Source: Moraxella catarrhalis (GTDB lineage Bacteria > Pseudomonadota > Gammaproteobacteria > Pseudomonadales > Moraxellaceae). Taken from it: DNA of 64,000 nt. The DNA lies in the NCBI RefSeq assembly GCF_001656295.1, contig NZ_LXHE01000017.1, positions 97,951-161,950 of the forward strand, given 5' to 3'. Below, piece by piece: positions 46,944-55,106 of the stretch. A program made the translations under genes and the position numbers. The stretch's first letter is position 1. Each line of letters begins with the position of its first letter. The notes under the pieces were generated by a model. That model worked only from the letters and a program-made list of their open reading frames with translations, ran no database searches and had not been told where the DNA came from.

Positions 46944-47451
46944 AGTAAAGCACGTGAAATATGATGAGCCGATGGTGTGTAGAATATTAATTTTTATTAA
47001 AAATTAGATTAATAACTCTTGACCAATGACAGGCAGTGAATATATCCATGCTGTATGATAACAAGCGATGATGGTATTTTCAATAGCGACTGATCAGCAT
47101 TTGATAACCCTAAGGTATTCATTTTAAGTTGATTTTTGGGATGAATTGTGGTTTGTGCGGTTTGATAGGGCGGTGTGGCAACTGTATGCATACCAAAGCC
47201 ATACGATAGTGCGGTAGTAACTGAGATGGGTTTGGTGGTGTCTGGTTTTTTATTGTCATCACGACGGCTGAGATCGGTTTTGTAAAAATTTTAATCGGCA
47301 CTGACCTTTGATAACTGATTAAATTCAGATAAGTATAACCGATACTTCTAACACCTGGTTTATTTGTTAGGTTGATATTTTGTGGTTTGAGAAGATTGCT
47401 GGTTAATTCACTCATCAATATTTCCAGCTCCACCATATCAGGTCTATCTTT
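46944..47451. other. Gene-poor stretch upstream of the tolC operon
   Basis: About 500 bases without a convincing gene. A minus-strand frame from ATG 47415 (with GGAAA before it) to 47119 encodes 98 Pro/Lys/Ile-rich residues and follows the 46-residue gene by 36 bases, but its composition looks random and I leave it unannotated. The promoter of the tolC operon should lie near 46950-47050; no clear box was identified. Confidence 0.4.
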
Positions 47452-47592
47452 TTATTTATCGTAATTTTTCATATCATAGCCATAAGATCCGAAAAACCCC
47501 ACCGAATATAACCGCCAAGCAATAAGCACCAATATCAAAAAAGATATGGTTGTGATCGCTGGATTGATTTGATGGCGTGAGGGTAGTTTCAT
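47452..47592 (-). CDS. Small single-span membrane protein, 46 residues
   Basis: Short frame from ATG 47592 to TAA 47454-47452, missed by length cut-offs. Residues about 12-30 form one strongly hydrophobic segment (AITTISFLILVLIAWRLYS) with basic residues before it (Lys2, Arg6, His7), predicting a single membrane span with N-terminus inside. The tail is rich in Tyr, Gly and Asp (FGSYGYD). AAGG lies 9 bases before the ATG. It is flanked by gene-poor DNA between the tolC operon and the carboxylase operon terminator. No family recognised; may be real or an accidental frame. Confidence 0.45.
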   Translation of the reverse strand: MKLPSRHQINPAITTISFLILVLIAWRLYSVGFFGSYGYDMKNYDK

Positions 47593-47778
47593 GGTTTAAT
47601 GCCTTAATATACCTATCTTTGATAAAACAACTTTGATGATAAACCCACATTGCTCATAGCGCCAAAAATCCTTTTTTATAGTAGTTTTGCTATATTTTCA
47701 TGTATGAAAAATTCTAAATCCAAACAGCTCTTAGATTGTTTTCATCGTTGGCTTTCGCATCTTTTACCGCTTAGTTAG

Positions 47779-47810
47779 AAAAAATCGGACGCATCTCCGT
47801 CCGATTTTTA
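47779..47810 (-). terminator. Terminator of the carboxylase/oxoprolinase operon
   Basis: 12-bp stem AAAAATCGGACG / CGTCCGATTTTT with a 6-base loop and T runs on both strands, 13 bases past the last gene of the minus-strand operon (stop at 47823). Confidence 0.92.
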
Positions 47811-47822
47811 TTTTATGCTACA

Positions 47823-48218
47823 TTAAGACAGTGTTATAAGTGTCGTGCCATACTCCACTTTGTCTCCATCACCCAAAAACACTTCGCTTACCACACCTGC
47901 TTTATCAGCAATAATCGGTGATAGCACCCCAAGCGCTTCCACACTTGCTACCATATCGCCGACATTGATGGTATCACCGAGTTTGGCCATAGGCACAAAT
48001 CGCCCCACGCTTGTCGCGACAATGGTTTGACTGTCATCAGTGTGACTATTTGCCATATCGGCGGGAAGGGCAGGCGCTTGAGTATTGACATTTACTTGAT
48101 TTGCCAAAGTGCCATTGACCACTTTGATGCGCTTGTCACCATCGGTGATTTCAATTTCATAAAGCTCGCTTTGGCTTGCCAGATCGACCACTTTTTGAAT
48201 CTTTTCAAAATCAATCAT
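47823..48218 (-). CDS. Biotin-carrier-like domain protein lacking the biotin lysine
   Basis: 131 residues resembling the biotin carboxyl carrier protein of acetyl-CoA carboxylase: an N-terminal AccB-like helix region (MIDFEKIQKVVDLASQSELYEIEI, with KRIKV), a short linker, and a C-terminal biotinyl/lipoyl fold (VGRFVPMAKLGDTINVGDMVASVEALGVLSPIIADKAGVVSEVFLGDGDKVEYGTTL). Where carriers have EAMK, this protein has VEALGVLSPI: no lysine, so it should not be biotinylated. It may be a structural subunit, a decoy or a regulator of the complex. It is the last gene of the operon, 15 bases after the transporter gene. The active carrier is encoded at 53437. Confidence 0.85.
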   Translation of the reverse strand: MIDFEKIQKVVDLASQSELYEIEITDGDKRIKVVNGTLANQVNVNTQAPALPADMANSHTDDSQTIVATSVGRFVPMAKLGDTINVGDMVASVEALGVLSPIIADKAGVVSEVFLGDGDKVEYGTTLITLS

Positions 48219-48233
48219 TTTTCAACCTATCTT

Positions 48234-49424
48234 TTATCCCGCTAAGTATTTAGAAATGGTAATGACGCTCAAAATTGACATGGCAACCGCCACAATCCAG
48301 CCAAATACTGCCATCCATACAGGATGCTTATAATCGCCGATGATTTTTTTGCGATAAGCAGCAAGCAGGATAACCACAAGAGCAATCGGCAACACCAAGC
48401 CGTTTAATGTTCCCACAAGTACAAGCACCTGAGCGGGTCTGCCAATGGTTGCAAAGACAAGTGTTGAGATGGCGATAAAACCAATGATAAAGTAACGGCT
48501 ATGTTTGGCAATGATAGGATGAAAATTGGTCATAAATGATACAGATGTATAAGCACAGCCAATCACAGATGTGATAGATGCTGCCCAAATGACCACACCA
48601 AAGATAATCCGACCTGTGTCGCCAAGTCCGTGCATGAATGGCGTGAGAGCAGGGTTATCTGCTATCATTGCCACGCCGGACGAAACCACACCAAGACAGG
48701 CCAAGAATAAGAATACGCGAATGACGGACGCCGCCAAAATGCCTTGAATGGAGCTTTTTGAAACCTCAGGTAAGTTTTCTTTGCCTGTTATGCCTGCGTC
48801 TAGTAGTCGGTGAGCTCCAGAAAATGTAATGTATCCGCCCACCGTACCGCCCACCAGTGTAACGATTGCCATGGCATCAATTTTTTCAGGGGCGATGGTT
48901 CGTGCGATGGCTTCACCAAAGGGCGGATTGGTGCTAAATACCACATAGATAATCAGTGCAATCAGCACAAAACCCATGATCTGAGCAAATTTATCTACCA
49001 AAGACCCTGCTTCTTTACTCAAAAATATCCCAACGGCAATCACACCTGACACTAATGCTCCAATAACAGGATCAATGCCAAATACTGACTGCACGCCAAG
49101 CCCCGCGCCACCGATATTACCGATATTAAAGGCAAGCCCGCCCATGATAATGAGGGCGGCAAGCACATAGCCCATCCCGGGTAACACAAGATTGGCAATC
49201 TCTTGGGCTTTCATTTTTGAAATGGCAATCACGCGCCAAACGTTCAATTGCACACCAATATCCATGATGATAGACATCAAGATAACAAAGCCAAAACTTG
49301 CCCCCAATTTTTCGGTGAACGTGGCAGTTTGGGTCAAGAATCCCGGCCCTACTGCAGATGTCGCCATTAAAAATGCCGCTCCCAAAATGGCGGAGCGATT
49401 AACAGAGTTATTGGTATTTTTCAT
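48234..49424 (-). CDS. NRAMP-related membrane transporter without classical metal motif
   Basis: 396 residues with about eleven hydrophobic segments and the NRAMP/LeuT-type order of helices. The first helix reads TSAVGPGFLTQTATFTEKLGASFGF; true NRAMP metal carriers have DPGN there, so a main metal ligand (Asp) is missing. Asn/Gly-rich helix 3 (GGLAFNIGNIGGAGLGVQ) is also unlike MntH. Members of this divergent group occur next to pxpABC genes, so an organic substrate such as 5-oxoproline or a related lactam is a reasonable inference. Start: ATG 49424 after AAGGAAA; an in-frame upstream start at 49451 precedes that site. 66 bases after pxpA. Confidence 0.8.
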   Translation of the reverse strand: MKNTNNSVNRSAILGAAFLMATSAVGPGFLTQTATFTEKLGASFGFVILMSIIMDIGVQLNVWRVIAISKMKAQEIANLVLPGMGYVLAALIIMGGLAFNIGNIGGAGLGVQSVFGIDPVIGALVSGVIAVGIFLSKEAGSLVDKFAQIMGFVLIALIIYVVFSTNPPFGEAIARTIAPEKIDAMAIVTLVGGTVGGYITFSGAHRLLDAGITGKENLPEVSKSSIQGILAASVIRVFLFLACLGVVSSGVAMIADNPALTPFMHGLGDTGRIIFGVVIWAASITSVIGCAYTSVSFMTNFHPIIAKHSRYFIIGFIAISTLVFATIGRPAQVLVLVGTLNGLVLPIALVVILLAAYRKKIIGDYKHPVWMAVFGWIVAVAMSILSVITISKYLAG

Positions 49425-49490
49425 AAATTTCCTTATTACCAAAAGCAACAATGATGTTGATTAACATAATCCTGGTGGTTAAATCAAAAC

Positions 49491-50222
49491 CTAACCAATT
49501 GTAATACCTCGAGCCAATAAATTTTCTTTGATTTTCTTGGCAAAAGCAAGGGCATGTTCGCCATCGCCGTGCAAGCAAATACTGTCCACATCAAGGGCAA
49601 CCACTGTACCGTCCTCAGCGACAACTTCGCCTTTTTCTACCATGCGGATAACTTGGCTGATCGCTTCATTTTCATCATGGATAAGGGCATTTGGCAGGGT
49701 GCGCGAAACAAGCGTGCCATCAGCATTATAATGCCTGTCAGCAAAAGCTTCAGAGATGGTTGTCAGCCCAAGCTTTTTGCCTGCACGAATTAGCTCGCTA
49801 CCTGATAGCCCCATTAGTGCAAAGCTTGGGTTAAAGTCATGTACTGCCTGCGCGATGGCTTGAGCAAGTTCAGGGTCTGTGCCGGCTTGATTGTACAGTG
49901 CGCCGTGTGGTTTGACATAGCTTGGTGTTAGTCCCATCGTGTTGCACACCGCACATACCGCACCCATTTGATAAAATAATAATGCACGCACGTCCTCATA
50001 TCCAAGGCGATGATTGGTACGCCCAAAATTTTCACGGTCATCATAGCTTGGGTGTATGCCGATTTTTACGCCGTTTTCTTTGGCATAGCTCAAAGTTTTG
50101 ACCATATCCGCAACACCGCCTGCGTGCAGCCCGGCACAGATGTTGGCTGAGCTGACAATGGCTATAAGCTCTTTATCAAAAGCAAAACCTTCGGCAACAT
50201 CGGCATTTAAATCAATATTCAT
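49491..50222 (-). CDS. pxpA: 5-oxoprolinase subunit PxpA (LamB/YcsF family)
   Basis: 243 residues of the LamB/YcsF family, a TIM-barrel-like hydrolase with polysaccharide-deacetylase-like metal site. PxpA works with PxpB and PxpC to open 5-oxoproline to glutamate with ATP. Motifs: IDLNADVAEGFAFD at the N-terminus, SSANICAGLHAGG, IGIHPSYDDRENFGR, YVKPHGALYNQA and DSICLHGDGEHALAFAKKI. Normal length. It starts 33 bases after pxpC on the same strand. Confidence 0.93.
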   Translation of the reverse strand: MNIDLNADVAEGFAFDKELIAIVSSANICAGLHAGGVADMVKTLSYAKENGVKIGIHPSYDDRENFGRTNHRLGYEDVRALLFYQMGAVCAVCNTMGLTPSYVKPHGALYNQAGTDPELAQAIAQAVHDFNPSFALMGLSGSELIRAGKKLGLTTISEAFADRHYNADGTLVSRTLPNALIHDENEAISQVIRMVEKGEVVAEDGTVVALDVDSICLHGDGEHALAFAKKIKENLLARGITIG

Positions 50223-50255
50223 GTTTTATCCTTGTTTTAAAAGTTAAAAGGCGAC

Positions 50256-51179
50256 CTAGAACCGCTTTGCCATATAAGCCACCTGGTGAATATGGGCATT
50301 TTGTTTGGTAAGGCTATCAATGGCAAAGTCCATATCCACCCACTTAAATTGTACTTGCCTACCAAATCGCAACTGGGCAAGTCGCCCCAAATCCGCCTCA
50401 ATCACTGCTCCAATCTTAGGATAACCACCTGTAGTCTGTGCGTCCGCCATGAGTACAATGGGCTTACCGTCTGACGGCACTTGTATCATACCAAAATCCA
50501 CACCGTGCGATTTCATCTCAAGGGCATCAAAGACAAGGGGCGCACCTTCTAGGCGATAGCCCATACGGTTGGAATTGGAGGATAGGGTATAGATTTGTGC
50601 GCTAAAGCCATCTTGTTCTTTGATAATTTTGTCATATTCACTGCTTTTAATGACGTGAATAGTGGTGAATTGATCAAAGTCATAAGGACTTGGCGCACCC
50701 ATTTCGCTCATCTTTACGCCTAATTGATAGGGTAACTCGTCGCCAGATTGCACCGCTCGCCCAACGCCCCCCAAGCCTGTTTTGACATCGGTACTTGATG
50801 AGCCTAGCTCAGATGCGACATCAAATCCGCTTTGTACGCACAAATATGCGTGCATCCCCTTGATTATGCGTTTAATAGTGAGCGTTTGCCCAGCTTTGGC
50901 AAAATAACGGTAGCCTGTGATGACAACTGTGTTGTCAAGTGCCGCCTCAACATATGCCCCCGTCAGGCAAAACGTTGTATCTTGGCTGAATGTCGCTGTC
51001 AGACCGCCAAGAGTCACCTCAAGGGCAGGTGCATTGTCATTGTTACCAAGTAGGGCATTACCAAGGCGTAAAGATAGGCTATCCATTGCCCCACATTTGC
51101 CAATGCCAAGTCCCAAATACCCCACACGCCCCAAATCTTGAATACTGGCAGTGGCTGTTAAAGTGTTAATTTTCAACAT
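50256..51179 (-). CDS. pxpC: 5-oxoprolinase subunit PxpC / carboxyltransferase CT_A_B domain
   Basis: 307 residues of the KipA/AHS2 family (CT_A_B), homologous to one half of the carboxyltransferase domain of urea carboxylase. Motifs: ASIQDLGRVGYLGLGIGKCGAMDSLSL and LEVTLGGLTATF at the start, GLGGVGRAVQSGDELP in the middle, SNRMGYRLEGAPL, and QVPSDGKPIVLMADAQTTGGYPKIGAVIEADL near the C-terminus. It forms a complex with PxpB. Encoded 10 bases after pxpB. Confidence 0.93.
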   Translation of the reverse strand: MLKINTLTATASIQDLGRVGYLGLGIGKCGAMDSLSLRLGNALLGNNDNAPALEVTLGGLTATFSQDTTFCLTGAYVEAALDNTVVITGYRYFAKAGQTLTIKRIIKGMHAYLCVQSGFDVASELGSSSTDVKTGLGGVGRAVQSGDELPYQLGVKMSEMGAPSPYDFDQFTTIHVIKSSEYDKIIKEQDGFSAQIYTLSSNSNRMGYRLEGAPLVFDALEMKSHGVDFGMIQVPSDGKPIVLMADAQTTGGYPKIGAVIEADLGRLAQLRFGRQVQFKWVDMDFAIDSLTKQNAHIHQVAYMAKRF

Positions 51180-51189
51180 ATAATAACCC

Positions 51190-51879
51190 TTATTCTAAAA
51201 TATCTTGTACGACAAATTGTAGCGTATCGCCTGCCTGCAAGAGAGTTGGGGGCGTATTTGCTTTGTCAAATAAGGGTAACTGTGTCCGCCCAAGCAGCTG
51301 CCAACCGCCAGGCGATGAAAAAGGATAAATGCCTGTTTGAGCACCGCCAATGCCCACCGAACCTGCTGGTACATTCGTGCGTGGCTTGGTGTGACGTGGC
51401 AGATGCAGCTCATCGGGCAGACCGCCAAGGTAGGGAAAGCCTACTTGAAAGCCAATAAAATACACGGTATAAATCGGTGCAGAGTGTCGCTCTACAAGCT
51501 CAATCACGCTCATACCAAGACGCTTGGCACTATCCGTCAAATCCACCCCAAACTCTCCACCATAGATGACAGGGATTTTGACGTGCTTGCCACTACTTTG
51601 GGTATTGCTTACTGGATTAAAATTAGCAATAAATTCATCAGTCAAAGCTTGCAAAATCTCCCTTTGGGTATTCAGGCATTTGGCGGATTTTATCGTGCTT
51701 ATGTCTAAATATAAGGTCAAAGCATTCATGCCCACGACCGTTTCAACGACAATGGGGTTTTCTTTTAAATACTCAGCAAGTGACCAACATAATTTTTGCT
51801 TATCAAGACTAATCTTGCCATCCAAAAACAGCACAAGAGTCCGCTCTGATGAAAACTGCCAAATGGCTTGGAATTCCAT
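51190..51879 (-). CDS. pxpB: 5-oxoprolinase subunit PxpB / carboxyltransferase CT_C_D domain
   Basis: 229 residues of the KipI/AHS1 family (CT_C_D), homologous to the other half of the urea carboxylase carboxyltransferase domain. Motifs: IPVIYGGEFGVDL, then IGFQVGFPYLGGLPDELHLPRHT, NVPAGSVGIGGAQTGIYP and SSPGGWQLLGRTQLPLFD, the strongest signature of the family. It begins 8 bases after accC. Together with PxpC, AccC and the biotin carrier it completes the parts list of a biotin carboxylase. Confidence 0.94.
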   Translation of the reverse strand: MEFQAIWQFSSERTLVLFLDGKISLDKQKLCWSLAEYLKENPIVVETVVGMNALTLYLDISTIKSAKCLNTQREILQALTDEFIANFNPVSNTQSSGKHVKIPVIYGGEFGVDLTDSAKRLGMSVIELVERHSAPIYTVYFIGFQVGFPYLGGLPDELHLPRHTKPRTNVPAGSVGIGGAQTGIYPFSSPGGWQLLGRTQLPLFDKANTPPTLLQAGDTLQFVVQDILE

Positions 51880-51887
51880 ATTTTCCC

Positions 51888-53261
51888 TTACTTGTGATTC
51901 GGTTGGTTGTTGGTATAATTTTCAAGCCAGTGGGTCAAATAATGAATGCTTACGCCACCTTTGCTAAACGATTTGTCATTAAACATCGCTTGGTGTAGAG
52001 CCTTGTTGGTTTGTATACCTTGGATATCAAGTTCGCTTAGAGCCGATTTCATCTTTTGCATGGCGAGCTCACGAGTCGGTGCATGAACGCAGATTTTGCC
52101 AATCAAGCTATCATAATAAGCAGGGATTTTGTAGCCTGTATAAATATGACTATCCACTCGCATACCATAGCCTGCAGGCAAATGACAGTAGCTGATGACG
52201 CCGGCTGATGGCATGAGTGTAAAAGAGTGCTCGGCATTGATACGGCATTCAAAGGCATGTCCTGTCAGCGTAATGTTGTCTTGGGTGAACTGTAAGGGCG
52301 CACCTTCAGCGACACGGATTTGCTCGGATATTAGGTTTACGCCTGTTACAAGTTCGGTCACAGGGTGTTCAACTTGAATGCGAGTGTTCATCTCAATAAA
52401 GAAAAATTCGCCATTTTCATACAAAAATTCAAATGTACCCACCCCACGATAACCCATATCACGACAGGCTTTGACACACGCATCACCGATTTTTTGGCGT
52501 GCAGTTTCATCAATAAATGGAGCCGGAGCTTCCTCAATGATTTTTTGATGTCTGCGCTGCATAGAGCAGTCTCTCTCACCGAGATGAATGGTGTTACCAT
52601 GCGTGTCGGCGATGACTTGAATTTCAATGTGGCGTGGGTTTTTAAGATAGCGCTCCATATAGACCACAGGATTACCAAAGGCACTCATGGCTTCTTTTTT
52701 GGTCATAGTAACAGCAGACAACAGCTCACCCATCGTCTCAACGACTCGCATACCTCGCCCACCGCCACCACCTGCAGCTTTGATGATGACAGGTAAACCG
52801 ACCTTTTCGGCAATCGCGATAATCTCATTATCATCATCAGGCAAAGCGCCGTCAGATCCTGGCACACATGGCACGCCTGACGCTATCATAGTGTCTTTGG
52901 CGGCCACTTTATCACCCATCATGCGGATATTTGTGGCGGTAGGGCCAATAAAGGTAAAGCCTTGATTTTCAACAAATTCGGCAAAATCGGCATTTTCTGA
53001 TAAAAAACCATAGCCAGGATGGATCGCATCCACATCCATCAGTTCGGCAGCAGCGATAATAGCACGTTGGTTCAGATAGCTGTCTTTTGGTAAATGACTG
53101 CCAATACACACCGTCTCATCAGCAAGGCGGACAGGCAGGCTGTCTTTGTCAGCAGTAGAATAGACAAGTACTGATTTAATGCCAAGTTCACGACACGCAC
53201 GGATAATGCGTAGGGCAATCTCGCCACGATTGGCGATCAAAATTTTAGTAAATTTAGCCAT
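51888..53261 (-). CDS. accC: Biotin carboxylase (AccC-like)
   Basis: 457 residues of the ATP-grasp biotin carboxylase family: [42 protein letters not shown], the Gly-rich ATP loop [34 protein letters not shown] and [16 protein letters not shown] with the catalytic Glu/Arg. It carboxylates the biotin on the partner AccB using ATP and bicarbonate. It sits inside the pxp operon, not with the housekeeping fatty-acid genes, so it may be a paralogue devoted to this pathway; the name accC is by family. 175 bases separate it from accB. Confidence 0.93.
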   Translation of the reverse strand: MAKFTKILIANRGEIALRIIRACRELGIKSVLVYSTADKDSLPVRLADETVCIGSHLPKDSYLNQRAIIAAAELMDVDAIHPGYGFLSENADFAEFVENQGFTFIGPTATNIRMMGDKVAAKDTMIASGVPCVPGSDGALPDDDNEIIAIAEKVGLPVIIKAAGGGGGRGMRVVETMGELLSAVTMTKKEAMSAFGNPVVYMERYLKNPRHIEIQVIADTHGNTIHLGERDCSMQRRHQKIIEEAPAPFIDETARQKIGDACVKACRDMGYRGVGTFEFLYENGEFFFIEMNTRIQVEHPVTELVTGVNLISEQIRVAEGAPLQFTQDNITLTGHAFECRINAEHSFTLMPSAGVISYCHLPAGYGMRVDSHIYTGYKIPAYYDSLIGKICVHAPTRELAMQKMKSALSELDIQGIQTNKALHQAMFNDKSFSKGGVSIHYLTHWLENYTNNQPNHK

Positions 53262-53436
53262 ATCATTTCCTTTTAATATTTATAGTATTAGAATTTCTGC
53301 AAAGCTTTATTGTTAAGAAACCTGTTCGTGCCAAACCTGTCAGAGCGTAACCACTTCCCGCTAATCCTTAGACGCAGCTTAGGATCAGCGAAAAACTTAG
53401 TTTCATAGTAAATCCATTATAACTTAATAACTTAAA

Positions 53437-53928
53437 TCATTCAATCACAAATAGCGGCGCATCATATTCCACCATATCGCCATCTTCCACAAGAATTTCA
53501 CGCACCACACCATCTTTTTCCGTTTTTACTTCGTGCATGATTTTCATGGCTTCTATAATGCACAGCTTGTCGCCTTGTTTAACTGCATCACCCACATTGA
53601 CAAAATTGGGCATCTCAGGGCTAGATTTACGATAAAACGTCCCAAGCATGGGCGATAAGATAGTATGGTGAGTTTGGTTGAGCTCTGTGTTTGTGCTTGT
53701 GCTTGATAGTTGGCTTATTTGGCTGTTAGTTTGCGCAGTTTGTGTGGTTGGTGATTGTGATGGTTGCAAATTAAGGTCGGTATGGTGGGTTGTTTGTGGG
53801 GCATGAGTGCTATCTGCGTATTTTTTGATATGAATTTTTTGTTGACCATCTTGCACTTCCAAGGCGTGAATGTTAGCAAGTTCGACGAGACTGATGATTT
53901 TTGCAAGTTGTTCAAAATTAATATCCAT
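53437..53928 (-). CDS. accB: Biotin carboxyl carrier protein (AccB-like)
   Basis: 163 residues: an N-terminal helical region (MDINFEQLAKIISLVELANIHALEVQ), a long Thr/Gln/Ser/His linker (about 45-90) and a C-terminal biotinyl domain with the canonical CIIEAMKIMHEV, so the lysine is present. Carries CO2 from AccC to the carboxyltransferase. Start: ATG 53928 after AAGGAAAG; the longer frame to 54000 has no site and crosses the promoter. First gene of the operon. Confidence 0.93.
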   Translation of the reverse strand: MDINFEQLAKIISLVELANIHALEVQDGQQKIHIKKYADSTHAPQTTHHTDLNLQPSQSPTTQTAQTNSQISQLSSTSTNTELNQTHHTILSPMLGTFYRKSSPEMPNFVNVGDAVKQGDKLCIIEAMKIMHEVKTEKDGVVREILVEDGDMVEYDAPLFVIE

Positions 53929-53964
53929 CAGCTTTCCTTTTGACCCTATGTTAAATATCAGCGA

Positions 53965-53993
53965 AGTATAAGATAGGCTTGGATAAAAATCAA
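53965..53993 (-). promoter_or_regulatory. Promoter of the accB-pxp operon
   Basis: Minus strand: -35 TTGATT (53993-53988), 17-bp spacer, -10 TATACT (53970-53965), predicted start near 53958, about 30 bases before the accB ATG. A second possible -10 (TATAAT on the minus strand, near 54008-54003) lies just upstream. Confidence 0.65.
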
Positions 53994-54038
53994 TGGGCAA
54001 TCATTATAAAATCCGTAAGAAAAACTGGTAGCTTTACC

Positions 54039-54062
54039 TTGGTTAATCAAGAGGTTAACCAA
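54039..54062. promoter_or_regulatory. Inverted repeat upstream of the accB-pxp operon, possible operator
   Basis: TTGGTTAA and TTAACCAA form a perfect 8+8 inverted repeat with 8 bases between, about 45 bases upstream of the -35 box. The position suits an activator or repressor site. No regulator gene is near it. It lacks a T tract, so a terminator is less likely. Confidence 0.5.
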
Positions 54063-54863
54063 AATATTTCATACTGACCGACCGTTATCAAACATAGCAA
54101 TCAATCTAAATTGAAATAAAATTTAGTAAATTATAATTCTTACTTTATAATAAAAAGATCGGGTTTATGGTATTGTTTTAATAATCCAATCGCCAGGATA
54201 TTATGATTATCCTAGAGTAGGGTAAAGGGTTTACTTCATTGTGGAATAAATTTTTTAATACAGACTTTATTTCTTATCAATTTTAAGTCGCATAAAATTT
54301 TAGAGGTTGTACTAGATAAACCCCTAAATCCCACACCATTTTCTTAACAATCTTAATTGATTCAAACAACCGCTCATCAAATCATTGTGTCATAGATACC
54401 ACTATATGAATCTTACCGCCACAATTATCATTTAGCCATGTAGCCGCCAAGATGGGAATGGAGTTTTGAAATCGATAATTTAATATTTATAAGTTTTTAC
54501 TGAGAGGGAGCCGAAAGGTCGCACACCAAATCCCTAGAATCTTTAAACCTGATACCCGATAGATCATATTTAACAAATCTTTTATGTAACGAACTTCAAA
54601 ATTATAATAATATTAAAAATCAATTATTTAACTAATTTCTTTGATTTTTGAGTTCATAAACAAGCATTTTGTTCGTCTTATTATGCCACATCTTATAGAT
54701 ATTATAAGTCTTTTGCTTTCAGAAATACCAAGACAAGACTGCGAAAGAATTAAAAAATGAGAGTTTGGCTCCCACAAGAACGGAAGAGGAGCGGTGTTCT
54801 TGTGTGTCATGTAAAGTCAAGCAAACAATCAGACTATCTGTGCAATACAGCCCATAACAAGGC
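54063..54863. other. A+T-rich stretch without genes
   Basis: About 800 bases full of stop codons in all frames. Features seen: a short inverted pair GGGTTTA (near 54228) / TAAACCC (near 54318) that could be ends of an element relic, and the riboswitch-like remnant at 54500-54570. The only long minus frame (54628-54810) has no ribosome site. It appears to be decayed DNA between the carboxylase operon and the toxin locus. Confidence 0.5.
54500..54570 (+). promoter_or_regulatory. Possible relic of a TPP riboswitch
   Basis: CTGAGA at 54500-54505 is followed by a short GGGA...TCCC stem with an inner GCC-GAAA-GGT hairpin, then AATCTTTAAACCTGAT at 54538-54553. That compares with ACCCTTTGAACCTGAT in thiamin pyrophosphate (thi-box) riboswitches, 13 of 16 positions. 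The outer P1/P2 strands and the 3' part (expected -TGG-TAAT-CCA-GCG) cannot be found, and no thiamin gene follows. Hence at best a dead remnant; chance similarity is possible. Confidence 0.25.
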
Positions 54864-55046
54864 ATGGAGCATCCACTCAAGCTGACTGCACGAGCAACCT
54901 TTACTCCGTGGATGGATGATATCTGGGATCGACATATGTTTGATAAACAAGATGCAAATTACTACTGGCACGGCTATCGGGATGTCTGCTTTAGAGTGCA
55001 GGCGTATATCAATGAAGATCCCAAGCTAAGAGATATGCATCCTTAA
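54864..55046 (+). CDS. Hypothetical small protein, 60 residues
   Basis: ATG 54864 to TAA 55044-55046, with a TAA in frame just upstream. The product is acidic-aromatic with several Trp, Tyr, Asp and His (FTPWMDDIWDRHMFDKQDAN, then YYWHGYRDVCFRV), an orderly composition unlike random frames. No family recognised. The ribosome site AAGG is only one base before the ATG, which is poor, so it may be the tail of a once longer gene. Confidence 0.35.
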   Translation: MEHPLKLTARATFTPWMDDIWDRHMFDKQDANYYWHGYRDVCFRVQAYINEDPKLRDMHP

Positions 55047-55062
55047 ACCGCTTGATCAAGAT

Positions 55063-55090
55063 TAAAAACCACCATCAAAAAAGATGGTGG
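55063..55090 (-). terminator. Terminator of the toxin/immunity transcript
   Basis: Minus strand: CCACCATC / GATGGTGG stem with a TTTTTT loop, followed by TTTTTAAT. It lies downstream of the immunity gene and toxin fragment. Confidence 0.75.
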
Positions 55091-55106
55091 CGGGGTTGGG
55101 ATTGAT

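Noticed and set aside
47119..47436. Minus-strand frame of about 98-105 residues between the tolC operon and the 46-residue gene
   Set aside because: Pro/Lys/Ile-rich random-looking composition and no recognisable family; kept only as a remark in the gap entry.
47704..47778. 24-codon plus-strand frame directly before the operon terminator, looking like a leader peptide with attenuator
   Set aside because: The hairpin is explained as the terminator of the minus-strand operon, no plus-strand gene follows, and there is no clear ribosome site.
54220..54330. Possible insertion-sequence end with short inverted repeats GGGTTTA / TAAACCC
   Set aside because: Only 7 bp, no transposase frame readable between or beside them, no target duplication found.
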